This document shows, piece after piece, positions 33,335 through 43,298 of a DNA stretch of 64,000 bases. The notes under the pieces were generated by a model. That model did not search any database and was not told where the DNA came from. It saw only the letters and a list, made by a program, of their open reading frames with translations. How positions within the stretch are numbered: the first letter of the stretch is position 1; every line of letters starts with the position of its first letter. Both the position numbers and the translations under genes were made by a program. The DNA is from Cricetomys ansorgei (Eukaryota > Chordata > Mammalia > Rodentia > Nesomyidae): contig JAMJFZ010002307.1 of NCBI GenBank assembly GCA_026225945.1, forward strand, positions 7,122,501-7,186,500. Direction: 5' to 3'.

Positions 33335-33474
33335 TATAGACAGGGTCTCTCTGTATGGCCCTGGCTGTCAGGAACTCACTGTGTAGACTAGACTGGCCTC
33401 AAACTCACAGAGATCAGCCTGCCTCTGCCTCCTGAGTGCTGGGATTAAAAGTGTGCATCACCATGGCGTGGCTG
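33335..33474 (-). mobile_element. B1 SINE, minus strand
   Basis: 'agacagggtctctctgtatg', 'agactagactggcctcaaac', 'gtgctgggattaaaagtgtg', ending 'ccatggcgtggctgg'. Confidence 0.88.
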
Positions 33475-34682
33475 GCTCTCCCGGTTTTAAGTGTCAGATG
33501 AAGGCTTTATATGTAAGCCATTCACAATATTTTGAATCTAGCTTCTCTCATCTAAATTCACATTTGTCACCATCTGAGTAATAATAAAAACTTAGATTTC
33601 AGCTTTTCATATTTTTTTTTTACACCATTACTTAAAATTGGTCTTCCCAGTCCTTTTGTTTTAAACTTTCAGCTTTAACAACTATCTCCCATTTTTTTCC
33701 CCTCCAGAAACGAGGAAGGAGATTTTATAAATAAAAATAACAGAATCAGCCCTTGCTTACAAACTCTTGTACGGAAACCTGTGTGCTAGTTTCTCCCATG
33801 CTTTCTTTTAAACAATGGCTTTCGAAATGAAAGAAAGCAACTGCTGGAAAAAACAAAGCGAAAGTCTTGCCTCGGGCGCTGGCTGGGCGCCAGCGTTCTG
33901 TGTGCTCCAGTTTTACCTTAAGGAGTGGCTCACTTCCTAAGGAGTGGCCCTCACGTGGTTTTGATTTGGTCAATAGTGTATTCACTGCGAGTTGCAGAGG
34001 TGCTTTGCTCCACAATGCTAGGATCGAAACTGTCTGAAGGAAGGTCTGATGGGAATGGGTGGCTATCCTTTAATACAAATGTTCCTCTAATGGACAAAAA
34101 TCCACTCTGAACTTTGGCCTTAAGTCTGGGCTCATCCAACAGCCTGCAGATCCACAGCAATCATCAGTGATGACTGGGGACTGAAGTATTCATTTTCTCT
34201 TCTCTCAGTAGGATCTCCCAATTTCCCAGCTTTCCATCAGCCTGCACTCAGGGCTGAGAAGGAGGCAAGTCCCAGCCGAGGTGGGAGGTGGAGGGTGGTG
34301 TCCTTATCTGACAGAGAGGTATCTATTACAGACTGTCTGTTTCCTGCTCAGCCACCCCCAGGGAGCGAGGCCACAGAGAAATTGCTTTATCTGTCTCTGC
34401 TTTCGTTTCTCTATCTGTAATCAGAAGATAATGGAGCTATACCTGTTCCCTACACACTTCAGTGACACACGAGTGCAGATAAACTGAGGGTGGATTGTAA
34501 TGTGACAGCTGGGTCTCATGAGAATAGGAGCCAAGGATAAATAAAGATGTATCATGAATGCCTGAATTTTAATAAAAGATGCCACAGTCCTCCATCATGG
34601 CTTCCTGCATACTCACAATTGTTAGAGATTGGATGGATTTGACTCAACCCCACCCCAATGTTATTATTGTCTTAAAATTTTA
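33475..34682. other. Unique sequence with GC hairpin and short direct repeats
   Basis: No repeat recognised over about 1.2 kb. At 33877-33895 CGCTGG and CCAGCG form a 6-bp stem around a 7-nt loop in a CpG-containing patch. Just downstream, TAAGGAGTGGC occurs twice (33919 and 33938). Open frames of 60-90 codons show no domain. Confidence 0.4.
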
Positions 34683-35168
34683 TTACATTTATTTATTCAT
34701 TTATTTACTTACTTAATTGTTTTGCATGCCTGCATGTATGTGGGCATGAACTTGCCATGGTATGTGTATATGTGTATATATGTGTGTGTGTATGTGTATG
34801 TGTGTATATGTATATGTTTATGCATGTATGTGTATGTATATGTCTCTGTGTGTGTGTATATATGTATATGTGAGTGTGGGTGCACGTGTGTATGTATGTA
34901 TATGTGTGTATGTGAGTATATGTGTGTATATGTATGTGAATGTGCATGTGTGTTTATGTGTGTATATGTGCATGTGTGCACATGTGTTTGTGTGTGCGTG
35001 GTGTGTGTGTACGTGGTGTGTGTGTGTGTGTGTATGTGCGTGCGGACACATAGGCCGGAGGACAACTTTCAGGAGTCTGTTCTCTCCTTCCTATGTATGG
35101 GTCCTAAGAATAGAACTCAAGCACCTTTATCTGTTCACCAAACCTTTCTTGTCTACCTTATTATAGCT
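34683..35168 (-). mobile_element. B3-like SINE with long (TG/TATG)n expansion, minus strand
   Basis: A (TTTA)n-rich start and about 300 bp of TGTGTA/TGTATG repeats (34750-35042) are followed by an antisense SINE body ('ggccggaggacaactttcag', 'gggtcctaagaatagaactc'). The 181-codon plus-strand frame here is microsatellite translation (Cys/Val/Tyr), not a gene. Confidence 0.65.
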
Positions 35169-35169
35169 A

Positions 35170-36060
35170 CGTAAAATATTTGTATTCCTTCCTTGACGAT
35201 TTTGTATGTTATATAATGTGTCTTAATCTTACCCACTCCCAGCTCTTTGCTCCTACTCTGCCTGAACCCCTCAACACTTGCTCCTCCCACTTTTATGACC
35301 TCTTTTCTGTTTTTTAACCCACACAGTCCAATTATCACTGTCTGCACACACATGAACAGCCTATCAGCAAACACACCCCAGAGAAAGGTGACTCTCCCCT
35401 CCTCCCCCAGCTGTCAATTACAATAGCTCCTCAGGGGTGGAACCTCAGGAGGCCTATCCATGCTGGGGTTGTTGTCTGGCCTGAGCCAGCTCCCTATTCA
35501 TGCACGGATCCTTGATTGGCTGGAGAGGGTGCAGGTAACCACTGCTGCTGTGCTTCAAGAGTGCAAGTCTGTCCAGAAGACAACATTTTACAGCCCCCTC
35601 CCCACCCTTTGGCTCTTACATTCCTTCCGTCTCCTCTTCTACAAAGTTTCCTGGGCCTTGGGTGGGGGTGGGTTTCATTTAGGGCTGAGCACTCTCCAGT
35701 CACTTATTCCCAGCACTTTGACCTTTAGGTGTCTCTGCATTGACTGCTGCCCACTGCAGAAAGGGGCTTCTCATGCCAGGGTTGAGAGAGGCACTGACTG
35801 ATGCAAATGGACATAGATATGCAGAAGACTGTTAGACTGCATGTCAGTTTAACAATGCAACAGTAGTAAATTCCCCCAGGGCCCATGACCTCCCCAGCCA
35901 CAGGCCTTTGACCAGGTTTACAGTCTGGTGTGAATCCTCTCCCAAAATCCAATAAAAAAGCAACTGGTTGCTTCCTGGAACAGTCATGGCGCTGTTGCAC
36001 CCCCTGGCTCGTCCCATGTCTGAATAAGACTTTTCACTTCCTCTGGCAGTCTGCATCAAA
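35170..36060 (-). mobile_element. L1 3' UTR fragment, minus strand
   Basis: It is clearly homologous to 17990-18320. Shared phrases include 'tttagggctgagcactc' versus 'cttagggctgaacactc', 'gtgtctctgcattgactg' versus 'tgtctctgcattaactg', and 'ccactgcagaaaggggcttct' versus 'ccactgcagagagaagcgtct'. Hence the same L1 3' region in the same orientation. Confidence 0.65.
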
Positions 36061-36157
36061 ATGTTATGTTGCGAATTGCCTATGTTAGACCCTAAGAGTA
36101 ACTATAATGGCAATAAAATTTGTTTCTGTGCTTCCAGGTTCTCAATTCTCTTTTTCA

Positions 36158-36491
36158 GTTGTGGCAATTTTTTTTTTTTTAAAGTTATGTTTGAAATTGT
36201 TTTATGCACTGTTGAGTGAGAGGCTATCCTAGGTCTTTGCGTTTTGTATTATCTGCAGGTGTTGGATTTCTGTAGGAGTTGTTTAATTGCTAATGATCTA
36301 CATGTGCTATCAGTAGAACACCTGAGGAGTTCTGAATGGATAAAAACACCTGAGCTGAGATGCTCGAGGTTCCACTGTCCATTGAGTATGGCACTGGTCA
36401 TGATGGTGGTTCCCTCTGCTGAGTTTGGCAGAGTTTGCAGTTATGAAATATGCCTCCTTGTCTTCTTGGTTGAGGTACCACAATGGAGTAC
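36158..36491 (+). mobile_element. LTR, copy C of the unnamed family
   Basis: It matches copy B along its length: 'gttttgtattatctgcaggt', 'ctatcagtagaacacctgag', 'gttccactgtccattgag', 'aatatgcctccttgtcttct'. The start is blurred by a T12 expansion (36169-36180) and the last 20 bases are diverged, so no duplication could be verified. Confidence 0.8.
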
Positions 36492-36529
36492 TAATTCATT
36501 TTTCTCTCCCACCCTTCCTTCCTTTCTTA

Positions 36530-36662
36530 AATAGGGTCTCATGTAAGCCAGGCAGACCTCAAACTCACTAAGTGGCCAAGGATGAACTTGAATCTTTGGC
36601 CTTCCTGCCTTCAGTGGTTGGCCTTGTGTGATGCTGACTCTCCCAGCTGAGCAGCATGCCCT
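36530..36662 (-). mobile_element. B1/B4-type SINE, minus strand, diverged
   Basis: 'agggtctcatgtaagccagg' and 'ggccaaggatgaacttgaat', ending near 'gcatgccctgccc'. Confidence 0.6.
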
Positions 36663-37124
36663 GCCCAAGGTTTCCTTTTTGTCCCTTATTCCTTCTCAGG
36701 ATGATTCATTTAAGCCTTTGGTTTTTAAGTGGGTGTAGGCTTTCCTAGTCTTTCTAACCCCATTAAGATCAGCGAGGGACTTAATGAACATATGTATTGA
36801 GGTGTAATGACTGCCAAACCTAACGAGCATCTTTCAGTGTTTTGAAACAACAAAAGCAGATCGTTTCTTTAGTCAAACACTTTATTCTAAGATAGCAGTC
36901 TTGGATTTTAATCTAAGAATGGCAAAGTGGTCCGTGGTGGTAAAGATGTGGAGAGAAAGCAACTAGTGAATGGGAGCCCTGATGTCTCCACGCCAAGGTA
37001 CACATATTAAAATGTGACTCTGGCATTAAACGTCTTGTATAGTTTTATTGAGCGTGTGTATATGTACGTGTGTGCATGTTTGTATAAGTATGTGTGTATA
37101 CAGGTATGATGTTTTAAGTGAGCA
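36663..37124. other. Unique sequence with short (TG)n
   Basis: Nothing gene-like. An imperfect TG/TATG stretch lies at 37053-37100. Confidence 0.4.
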
Positions 37125-37470
37125 ATGTAGCAATGTCCCCCGCAGGCTCTGGTGTTTTAACACTTAGTCCCCAGTTGGTGGCGCTGTCTGGGCAGTGTGG
37201 GAGGTGCAGACTTGTTGGAGGAAGCATGTCACTGGGGCAGGCTTTGAGAGCTTAGGCCTTGTCTCCCTTCCAGTTTGCTCTCCCTCCTCTGGCCTTACAG
37301 TTGAGAATGTGAGCACTCACCTGCCTGTTTCTCAAAGCATGTCTGCATACTGCCATGCCTCACTGACACATGGACTCTTATCCATTTAGAACCGTAAGCT
37401 CAAATAAACCCTTCTTTCTGTAAGTTGTCTTGGTTATAGTGTTTTATTGCAGCAACAGGAGAGCAATTAA
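37125..37470 (+). mobile_element. ERVL-MaLR LTR (MT/ORR1-like)
   Basis: 'cttagtccccagttggtggc', 'cttgttggaggaagcatgtc', 'actggggcaggctttgagag', an AATAAA signal at 37402 ('caaataaacccttctttctg') and the MaLR ending 'gtgttttattgcagcaacag'. The order and content match rodent MaLR LTRs. Confidence 0.75.
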
Positions 37471-37475
37471 TCTAA

Positions 37476-37939
37476 TCAGTATGAACACGTATGTGGAGGC
37501 CAGAGGACACCCTTGGGTGTCATTGCTCAGATGTCCACCTTGTTTTCTAAAGTAAATAAATAAATAAATAAATAAAATGTGTGTTTGTGTGTTGGGTTGC
37601 AGTGAATGAAGATGTCCATAGAGACCTGAAGTTGGGGTTACAGGCAATTGTGAGCTGTCTGACATGGATGCTGGGAACCAAACTTGGGTCCATCTCAAGA
37701 GCAGAATTGTTTATAACTGCTGAGTCATTTCCGCAGCCCCACATTATTTTGTGAGACAAGGTTCCTGGCCAGGAACTTAGAACTAGGCTAAGCATACTGA
37801 CTACTGAGCCTGTCTTTGCTTCCCAACACTGGAATATGCCATCATGCCCAATATTTTTTATGTAGATTCCGGGGATTGAACTCAGGACCTCATAATTGAA
37901 AGGCAGGCATTTAACCAACTGAGCCATCTCCCTAGACCC
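37476..37939 (-). mobile_element. B4A SINE, minus strand, with a nested B3
   Basis: The left part (37476-37550, 'gaggccagaggacacccttg') and right part (37741-37939, 'gagacaaggttcctggccag', 'gccatcatgcccaatatttt', 'actgagccatctccctagac') form one antisense B4A. A B3 is inserted between them. Confidence 0.75.
37552..37740 (-). mobile_element. B2/B3 SINE inserted in the B4A, minus strand
   Basis: A (AAAT)n tail tract at 37555-37578, body 'ggcaattgtgagctgtctga', 'gctgggaaccaaacttgggt', and head complement 'gagtcatttccgcagcccc' ending at 37740. Confidence 0.85.
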
Positions 37940-38119
37940 TGTTATTAACCGTATTTATACAAAAGCACATGTGACTCTAACCAAGGCAGTCATTTGCTCC
38001 ATTTATACAGGCACGTACCAAAGCTAAAAGTGGTTAAGCAACTGCTTGAGGCCATGTTCTCAGCAAGTAACTCAGCTGAGCTCAAATTTGAAGCCATGCT
38101 TGTTTGATTCCAATGCGCT

Positions 38120-38460
38120 GTAGTTCTTTTTCTCTTAGCTGTGACAAAATACCTCACAAAAGCAACTTAGGGGAGGGGGGCTTGTTTGGGTTTACAGTTC
38201 AAGAAGGAATACAGTCCATCACAACAGGCAGACATGGCAGCAGGAGCATGACCTGGTTGGCCACACTGAGACTACAGGCAGGAAGCAGAGACGAGACAGG
38301 AAGTGGGTCTGGGGTAAGGAACTTCAAGGCTGGCTCCCACCAGCCCATTCCTCTGGCCAGGCTCCACCTCCTGAAGGCTCACAACCTTCCAAAATAGTGC
38401 CACCAGGTAGCGTTCAAACACAGAATCTGTGGGAACATGTCACATTCAACTACAACAGTG
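38120..38460 (-). mobile_element. MaLR-like LTR, minus strand
   Basis: 'agctgtgacaaaatacctca', 'ttgggtttacagttcaagaa', 'acaggcagacatggcagcag', 'gaagcagagacgagacagg', 'ccaccaggtagcgttcaaac'. This is the antisense order of rodent LTRs that end '...tcacagc'. The family is not certain. Confidence 0.55.
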
Positions 38461-38511
38461 CATTTCTTGCACTGTAGGCTAATGAAATAAATAAAAAATA
38501 AAAGCTGAGTA

Positions 38512-38633
38512 GGAGAATCTGAGTTTTGGGTTCCCAGAACCCATATAAGGTGCCTTACAACTGTCCGTAAATTCAGCTTCAGGGGATCTGACATGGTCTT
38601 CTGACCTCTGAAGGCACTGTGCATGCGTGCGTG

Positions 38634-38687
<54 letters not shown>

Positions 38688-38722
38688 CGGGGGAGGGGAG
38701 AAATTAAAGTAACCATTAAAAA
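38512..38722 (+). mobile_element. B3-like SINE with (CA)n, inserted in a B1 head
   Basis: The body 'ctgacatggtcttctgacct' is followed by (CA)n at 38637-38688 and an A run. Exact 11-bp duplications AAAGCTGAGTA lie at 38501-38511 and 38723-38733. The second copy forms the head of the B1 that follows. Confidence 0.85.
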
Positions 38723-38847
38723 AAAGCTGAGTATGGCTCACATCTGTCATCACAGTACTTGAGATGCTAAAGAAGGAGAATCTGAATTTGTCGCCAGCTT
38801 GGACTACATAGTGGGTTCCAGGTAGCCTTGGCTAAAGAGTAAGATTG

Positions 38848-38850
<3 letters not shown>
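38723..38850 (+). mobile_element. B1-type SINE
   Basis: 'agctgagtatggctcacatc', 'cacagtacttgagatgctaa', 'ttggactacatagtgggttc', then a (CA)n tail tract (38855-38892). Confidence 0.75.
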
Positions 38851-38882
<32 letters not shown>

Positions 38883-39003
38883 TCATACACACAAATTATA
38901 AAAATGTATACTATTGTCTAGGATGAATTTTGGACCCCTCCTCTTCCTCCTCTTTGTCTTTTCCCTCCTTCTCCTTCTTCTCCTCTTCTTTCTCTTTCTC
39001 CTT

Positions 39004-39127
39004 TTCTTTTGAGACAGGGTCTCATTATGTTCCCCTGGCTAGCCTAAAACTTGCTATGTAAACCAGGCTAGCCTTGAATCTACCTGTCTCTGCTGCTGAA
39101 CTAAAGGTATGTACCATCACATCTGGA
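39004..39127 (-). mobile_element. B1 SINE after a CT tract, minus strand
   Basis: A (CTT/CCT)n tract (38936-39003) leads into 'gagacagggtctcattatgt', 'aaccaggctagccttgaatc', 'accatcacatctggact'. Confidence 0.8.
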
Positions 39128-39134
39128 CTTGATT

Positions 39135-39385
39135 TTTAAAAAGTTTTATTTAAAATTGTTTCACATTTATTTGTTGTGTATATGTGTATGAGCTGTCAGT
39201 TTGCTCCTTCCACCATGTGGGTTTTGGGGATTGAACTCAGTCCATCAAGCCAGAAGAAGGTATCAGATCCTCTGGGACTGGAGTTTTGATAGTTGTGAGC
39301 TGTCTCCAGGATGCTGGAAAGGGAATTAAGTCCTCCGGATGAGCAGCCCATGCTCTTAACTGCTGAGCAATTAATTGCTACAGGT
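39135..39385 (-). mobile_element. B3-like SINE, minus strand, rearranged
   Basis: 'accatgtgggttttggggat' appears before the usual 'atcagatcctctgggactgg' and 'catgctcttaactgctgagc'. The ending and middle seem partly duplicated, so this could be two overlapping B3 copies. Confidence 0.65.
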
Positions 39386-39427
39386 CATGGACTTCCTTTC
39401 TTTTTTGCTTATTCCAGGTTGATCAAA

Positions 39428-39430
<3 letters not shown>

Positions 39431-39464
<34 letters not shown>
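39431..39464. repeat. (GT)17 microsatellite
   Basis: A pure GT tract in otherwise unique sequence. Confidence 0.95.
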
Positions 39465-39467
<3 letters not shown>

Positions 39468-39959
39468 GTGGTTCTTCATGTCCTTGACTTCATAATTTTT
39501 TTGTCACACAGATATGCTTGTTCTCCAAAAATAATTGACTTGTGATAAAGTGTCAAAATAGATCATTGGCATCTTACAGATGCTTTTTGCTATTTCACCA
39601 AATTTAGTGATGAATGTGTTTTGTTTAAAGAAACAGAGAGCATGATTAATGCTATAATAATACATTGTGCACAAACCAATCTGAATGCCTTTTCTTTATC
39701 AGAAATTATCTTGATGTGTGGCACAGCAGTTTTAAAAACATTTATTTGCATTGGAGCCTGTGAGATTTCTAAGCCCTCTCGAGTGTCTGTAAGATCATCA
39801 CCCAGGTGGGTTCTGCTGCCTTTTCTTTGTCTGCATATGTTTCTCCCTAGTTCTTATGCCAGAATTCTGGGATTTTTTTCCCCTCAATACTCTTTTCCCC
39901 TTTAAAACTCATTATGTGTGTATCATTTCTCATTTTCTCAATTAATATCTTTTTACTTT
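39465..39959. other. Unique sequence
   Basis: Nothing recognisable. A 94-codon open frame at 39621-39905 lacks domain features and is probably chance. Confidence 0.4.
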
Positions 39960-40176
39960 ATTTTTTGAGGCAAAGTCTCATGTGTCTAAGGTGGCCTTGA
40001 ACTTTCTATGTAGCCAAGGATGACATCGAACTTCTTGATTCTCATCTCTCCACCTTCAGAGTGATGGGATTACAGATGTGCACCACCACACACAGTCCAT
40101 GTGGTGCTGAGAACTGGACTAAGGGCTTCAAGCATGCTAAGCCAGCACTGTACCAGCTGAGCCACACACCAGCCCC
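39960..40176 (-). mobile_element. B4 SINE, minus strand
   Basis: A B1-derived part ('aaggtggccttgaactttct', 'gtgatgggattacagatgtg') followed by the ID complement ('gtgctgagaactggactaag', 'ctgagccacacaccagcccc'). Confidence 0.8.
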
Positions 40177-40283
40177 CTGATTAGTAGACAGACCTCAACC
40201 AGCATGCACTCTAATAAAGGAAACTTAGCCTTAGATTTCCATTCATTTCTGTGTTTTCCTGTATTCATTCTCTCTCTCTCTCT

Positions 40284-40324
<41 letters not shown>

Positions 40325-40851
40325 TCTCCAAGTCTTCTGTTGTCCTTGGTATGGTAAAATACTTTTAAGTTTGCTCCTATGATATTAAAAAAAAAATGAA
40401 ATGGCAAATGTATGAATCAAAAGTAATTTCCTAATAAAATCAGAGATGTGGTGAAAGTTTTCAGAAGATTGATGATGAATGCTGTCAAGTAGAGTTTTAT
40501 CAAGTTGAGTCTACGAACTTACAACTCATAGTCTTGTGTTCCTGGGGTATCTTCTCTCATCCTTGGGCTTCTCTCTACTCCTTTAAGGAACAACTGCTGC
40601 TATTCCATGACTCGGCCTGTCCACAGAAAGATTAATTGGAGCCACTGATTATAGTTCTGTTTGTCACATCCAGTCCCTGCACTGCCATTTCTCTGACCCT
40701 TTCCTACAGCACTCTTTCTAATTCAGAGACATTGTAGAATTTTCAAGCCTCACACTTTGCCAAGTTTAAAACCTCTGGTTTTTATCTATTAATATCTTTT
40801 CCAACTCTGTCACAAAGTGGAGGGACAGTCTTTCACAAAGCAAACTACCTG
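40177..40851. other. Unique sequence with (TC)n(CA)n microsatellite
   Basis: A (TC)7 run joins (CA)17 at 40268-40320. The rest shows no repeat or exon. Confidence 0.45.
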
Positions 40852-41255
40852 TACTGGATAGTTTCATGTCAACTTGACACAAGCTAGAGTCATCAGAGTG
40901 GAGGGAACCTCAACTGAGAACAGGCCTCTATAAGATTGGACTGTAGGTACTTTCTTAACTAGTGATTAATGGGGACAACCCAGCCTGTTGTGGGTGGGGC
41001 CACCCCTGGGCTGGTGGTTCTGAGTTCTATAAGAAAACAGGCTGAGCAAACCATGGGATCAAGCCAGCGAGCAGCACCCCTCCATGGCTTCTGCCTCAGT
41101 TGCTGCCTTCCGGTTCCTGCCGTGTTTGAGTTCCTGTCCTGACTTCTTTCAGCAGTGGACTATAATATGGGAGTGGGAGCCAAATGAACCCTTTCCCATA
41201 TAACTTGCTTTGGTCAATGATGTTGATCACAGCCATAGGAACCCTAGCTAAGATA
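40852..41255 (+). mobile_element. MaLR-type LTR, same family as 22397
   Basis: It shares 'cttgacacaagctagagtca', 'tagtgattaatggggacaac', 'tctataagaaaacaggctga' and the ending 'ttgctttggtcaatgatgtt' with other rodent MaLR LTRs. About 400 bp and near complete, ending 'accctagctaagata'. Confidence 0.7.
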
Positions 41256-41311
41256 TTACCCCCTCCCCCTTTCCCCAAAACTTGGTTATCATTTCACAGA
41301 ACATACTGTAA

Positions 41312-41935
41312 GTATTTAAAAATTTATTTATGTTTATGTGTGTGTGTCTTTCTGTCTATGTGTGTCTGTGTGTGTGTCTCTATGTGTGTGTCTGTGTGTG
41401 TGTCTGTGTGTGTGTCTCTGTGTGTGTGTCTGTGTGTCTGTGTGTGTGTGTGTCTATGTGTGTGTCTCTGTGTGTGACTGTGTGTGTATGTGTGTGTCTC
41501 TATGTGTGTGTGTCTGTGTATGTCTATGTGTGTGTCTGTGTGTGTGTCTCTATGTGTGTGTGTCTGTGTGTGTCTCTATGTGTGTGTCTGTGTGTGTGTC
41601 TCTATGTGTGTGTGTGTGTGTGTGTCTCTCTGTGTGTGTCTCTGTGTGTGTATCTGTGTGTCTGTGTGTGTGTGTGTCTGTGTGTCTCTGTGTATGTGAC
41701 TGTGTGTGTGTCTGTGTGTCTATGTGTGTGTCTCTGTGTGTGTCTCTGTGTGTGTCTATGTGTGTGTGTGTGTGCACTATGTGTGCAGGGGCCTGAGGAA
41801 TCCAGACAGGAGCATCAGATCCCCTGCTGCTGAGTTACAGATTGTCTGTGAACCATTCAGTAAGGGTGCTGAGAACCAAACTTGGATCCTCTGGAAGAAC
41901 AGCAAGTGCTATTAATCACTGAGCCATCTCTCCAA
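41312..41935 (-). mobile_element. B3 SINE with a 440-bp TG/TCTG expansion, minus strand
   Basis: The antisense A-tail end is at about 41312-41331 and the body at 41780-41935 ('gagcatcagatcccctgctg', 'gctgagaaccaaacttggat', 'cactgagccatctctccaaa'). Between them, 41332-41774 is TGTGTGTC/TCTATG/TCTGTG repeats. Overlapping Cys/Val-rich open frames of up to 167 codons are artefacts of the repeat. Confidence 0.85.
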
Positions 41936-42776
41936 ACTTTACTGGAATTATTTAAAAGATAAAGTAGTCAAAAATATGTTTCTTCACCACGTGTGTGGCT
42001 TATTTTCTCACACAATCATGTTACGATGTCAGGGTTTCTTTTCACATGTAGTTTTACCTAAACTGGAATAGTTGCAAATTATCTTTTAGAGAGACACTTT
42101 TGTGACTGATCATTGTTACCCTGAATTGAAGATTGGCTATTGGCAGGGTTGGGATGGGGATGGTGTTTCTAAATGTAGGGATCACAGACTGGAAGTCTCC
42201 AAAGAAAGGCTTGGGAGCAATGGAAGATTTAGAGGACCAAGAATGAGGAAAAATGGCAACCATCCCTTGACCAAAAATACTTAGTACACCTCTTGTCTCA
42301 GTTGCCATGGAAACTATCTCCACAAGGTTCTTTTCATTTTGCATCACTCACTGAGTATTCATAGTCTCAGGAGAAAGAAACTGGTTGGGTGAATTTAAGT
42401 CACACCTCTGACTCAGGTCTAACAGAAAAAAGGTTCAGGGACACTTGTCTTCCCCAAAGATGGCTGTGCTTTTACCATGAGCACATATAGTGAGGAAATC
42501 AGTGGACAGTGAATGATTGAAGCCACAATAAAGACCCACATCCACTAAGGAACTGCTGCTGTGTACTAAATTACTGCTTTGTTAAAGTAGCATAAGTGTA
42601 GCAGAACCTAAGGAAAATGTCACAAATACATCATTCATCCATCAATCAAATAATGTTCATCAGGTACTTACTTGTCATGAAAAACAATTGAAATAATATT
42701 CTAACTAATAAGAATTTGCAATAAGATACACAACACAGAGGGCATAAGAGGTCATCTCTTTGTTTTTCATAGCCGT
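41936..42776. other. Unique sequence
   Basis: No repeat recognised for 840 bp. An AT-rich patch near 42630-42720 may be an old relic. Confidence 0.4.

Positions 42777-42838
<62 letters not shown>
42777..42838. repeat. (TCTA)15 microsatellite
   Basis: About 15 perfect TCTA (GATA) units that stop 2 bp before the LTR at 42841. Confidence 0.97.
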
Positions 42839-42839
<1 letters not shown>

Positions 42840-42840
42840 C

Positions 42841-43298
42841 TGTAGTCTTTTGTGCAAGCAAGGAGGTCCCCAAGAGAAGGAGCCACTAGGCCAAGAAACT
42901 CAGACTCCAGAGAACAGTTTTGAGGTGCAGATCTCCTTTATTGTGAAAGGAGCAGGGCTTTTAGGGAGGAAGCAGGGCGTGTGTAAGGGAGAGGTCCAAT
43001 CACTTTGGTTCAGGTTTAGTGGACAGTTCAATCTGCCGACCTAAAGCTTGCTATAGCAGGGGGTGAGGTCTAGAAAGGTCCAACCATTTTTAGGCTTGTA
43101 TGTTTAAACTCTTAGCTTATCCATTTCAACAATGTTGGTGAACACATAATATTTCCATAAAGACGAGGAAGCAGGCACCACCCAGGCGGGCTTTCCCAAA
43201 TCTTGAGGTTCAACTGGTACACCAGGATCCACCATTTTAAGGGACACACCATGTGCCTGCCTCTCTCTCCCGACATTGGGATCCCTTTGCCACTAACA
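42841..43298 (-). mobile_element. Solo LTR, minus strand, family unknown
   Basis: On the minus strand it reads TGTTAGTGGCAAAGG...AAAGACTACA (458 bp), with a polyadenylation-type signal CAATAAAGGAG (complement near 42932-42945) about 90 bp from its 3' end. That spacing is typical of R/U5. The right flank starts TCTATC and the left flank is the TCTA tract, so the duplication cannot be read cleanly. Confidence 0.7.

Noticed and set aside
34629..35174. 181-codon plus-strand open frame, the longest in the window
   Set aside because: It is translation of a TG/TATG microsatellite and an antisense SINE, rich in Cys/Val/Tyr, with equally open frames on the other strand.
41330..41833. 167-codon and overlapping frames rich in Cys and Val
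   Set aside because: They are all products of the TG/TCTG tract. Several frames on both strands are open at once because the repeat lacks stop codons.
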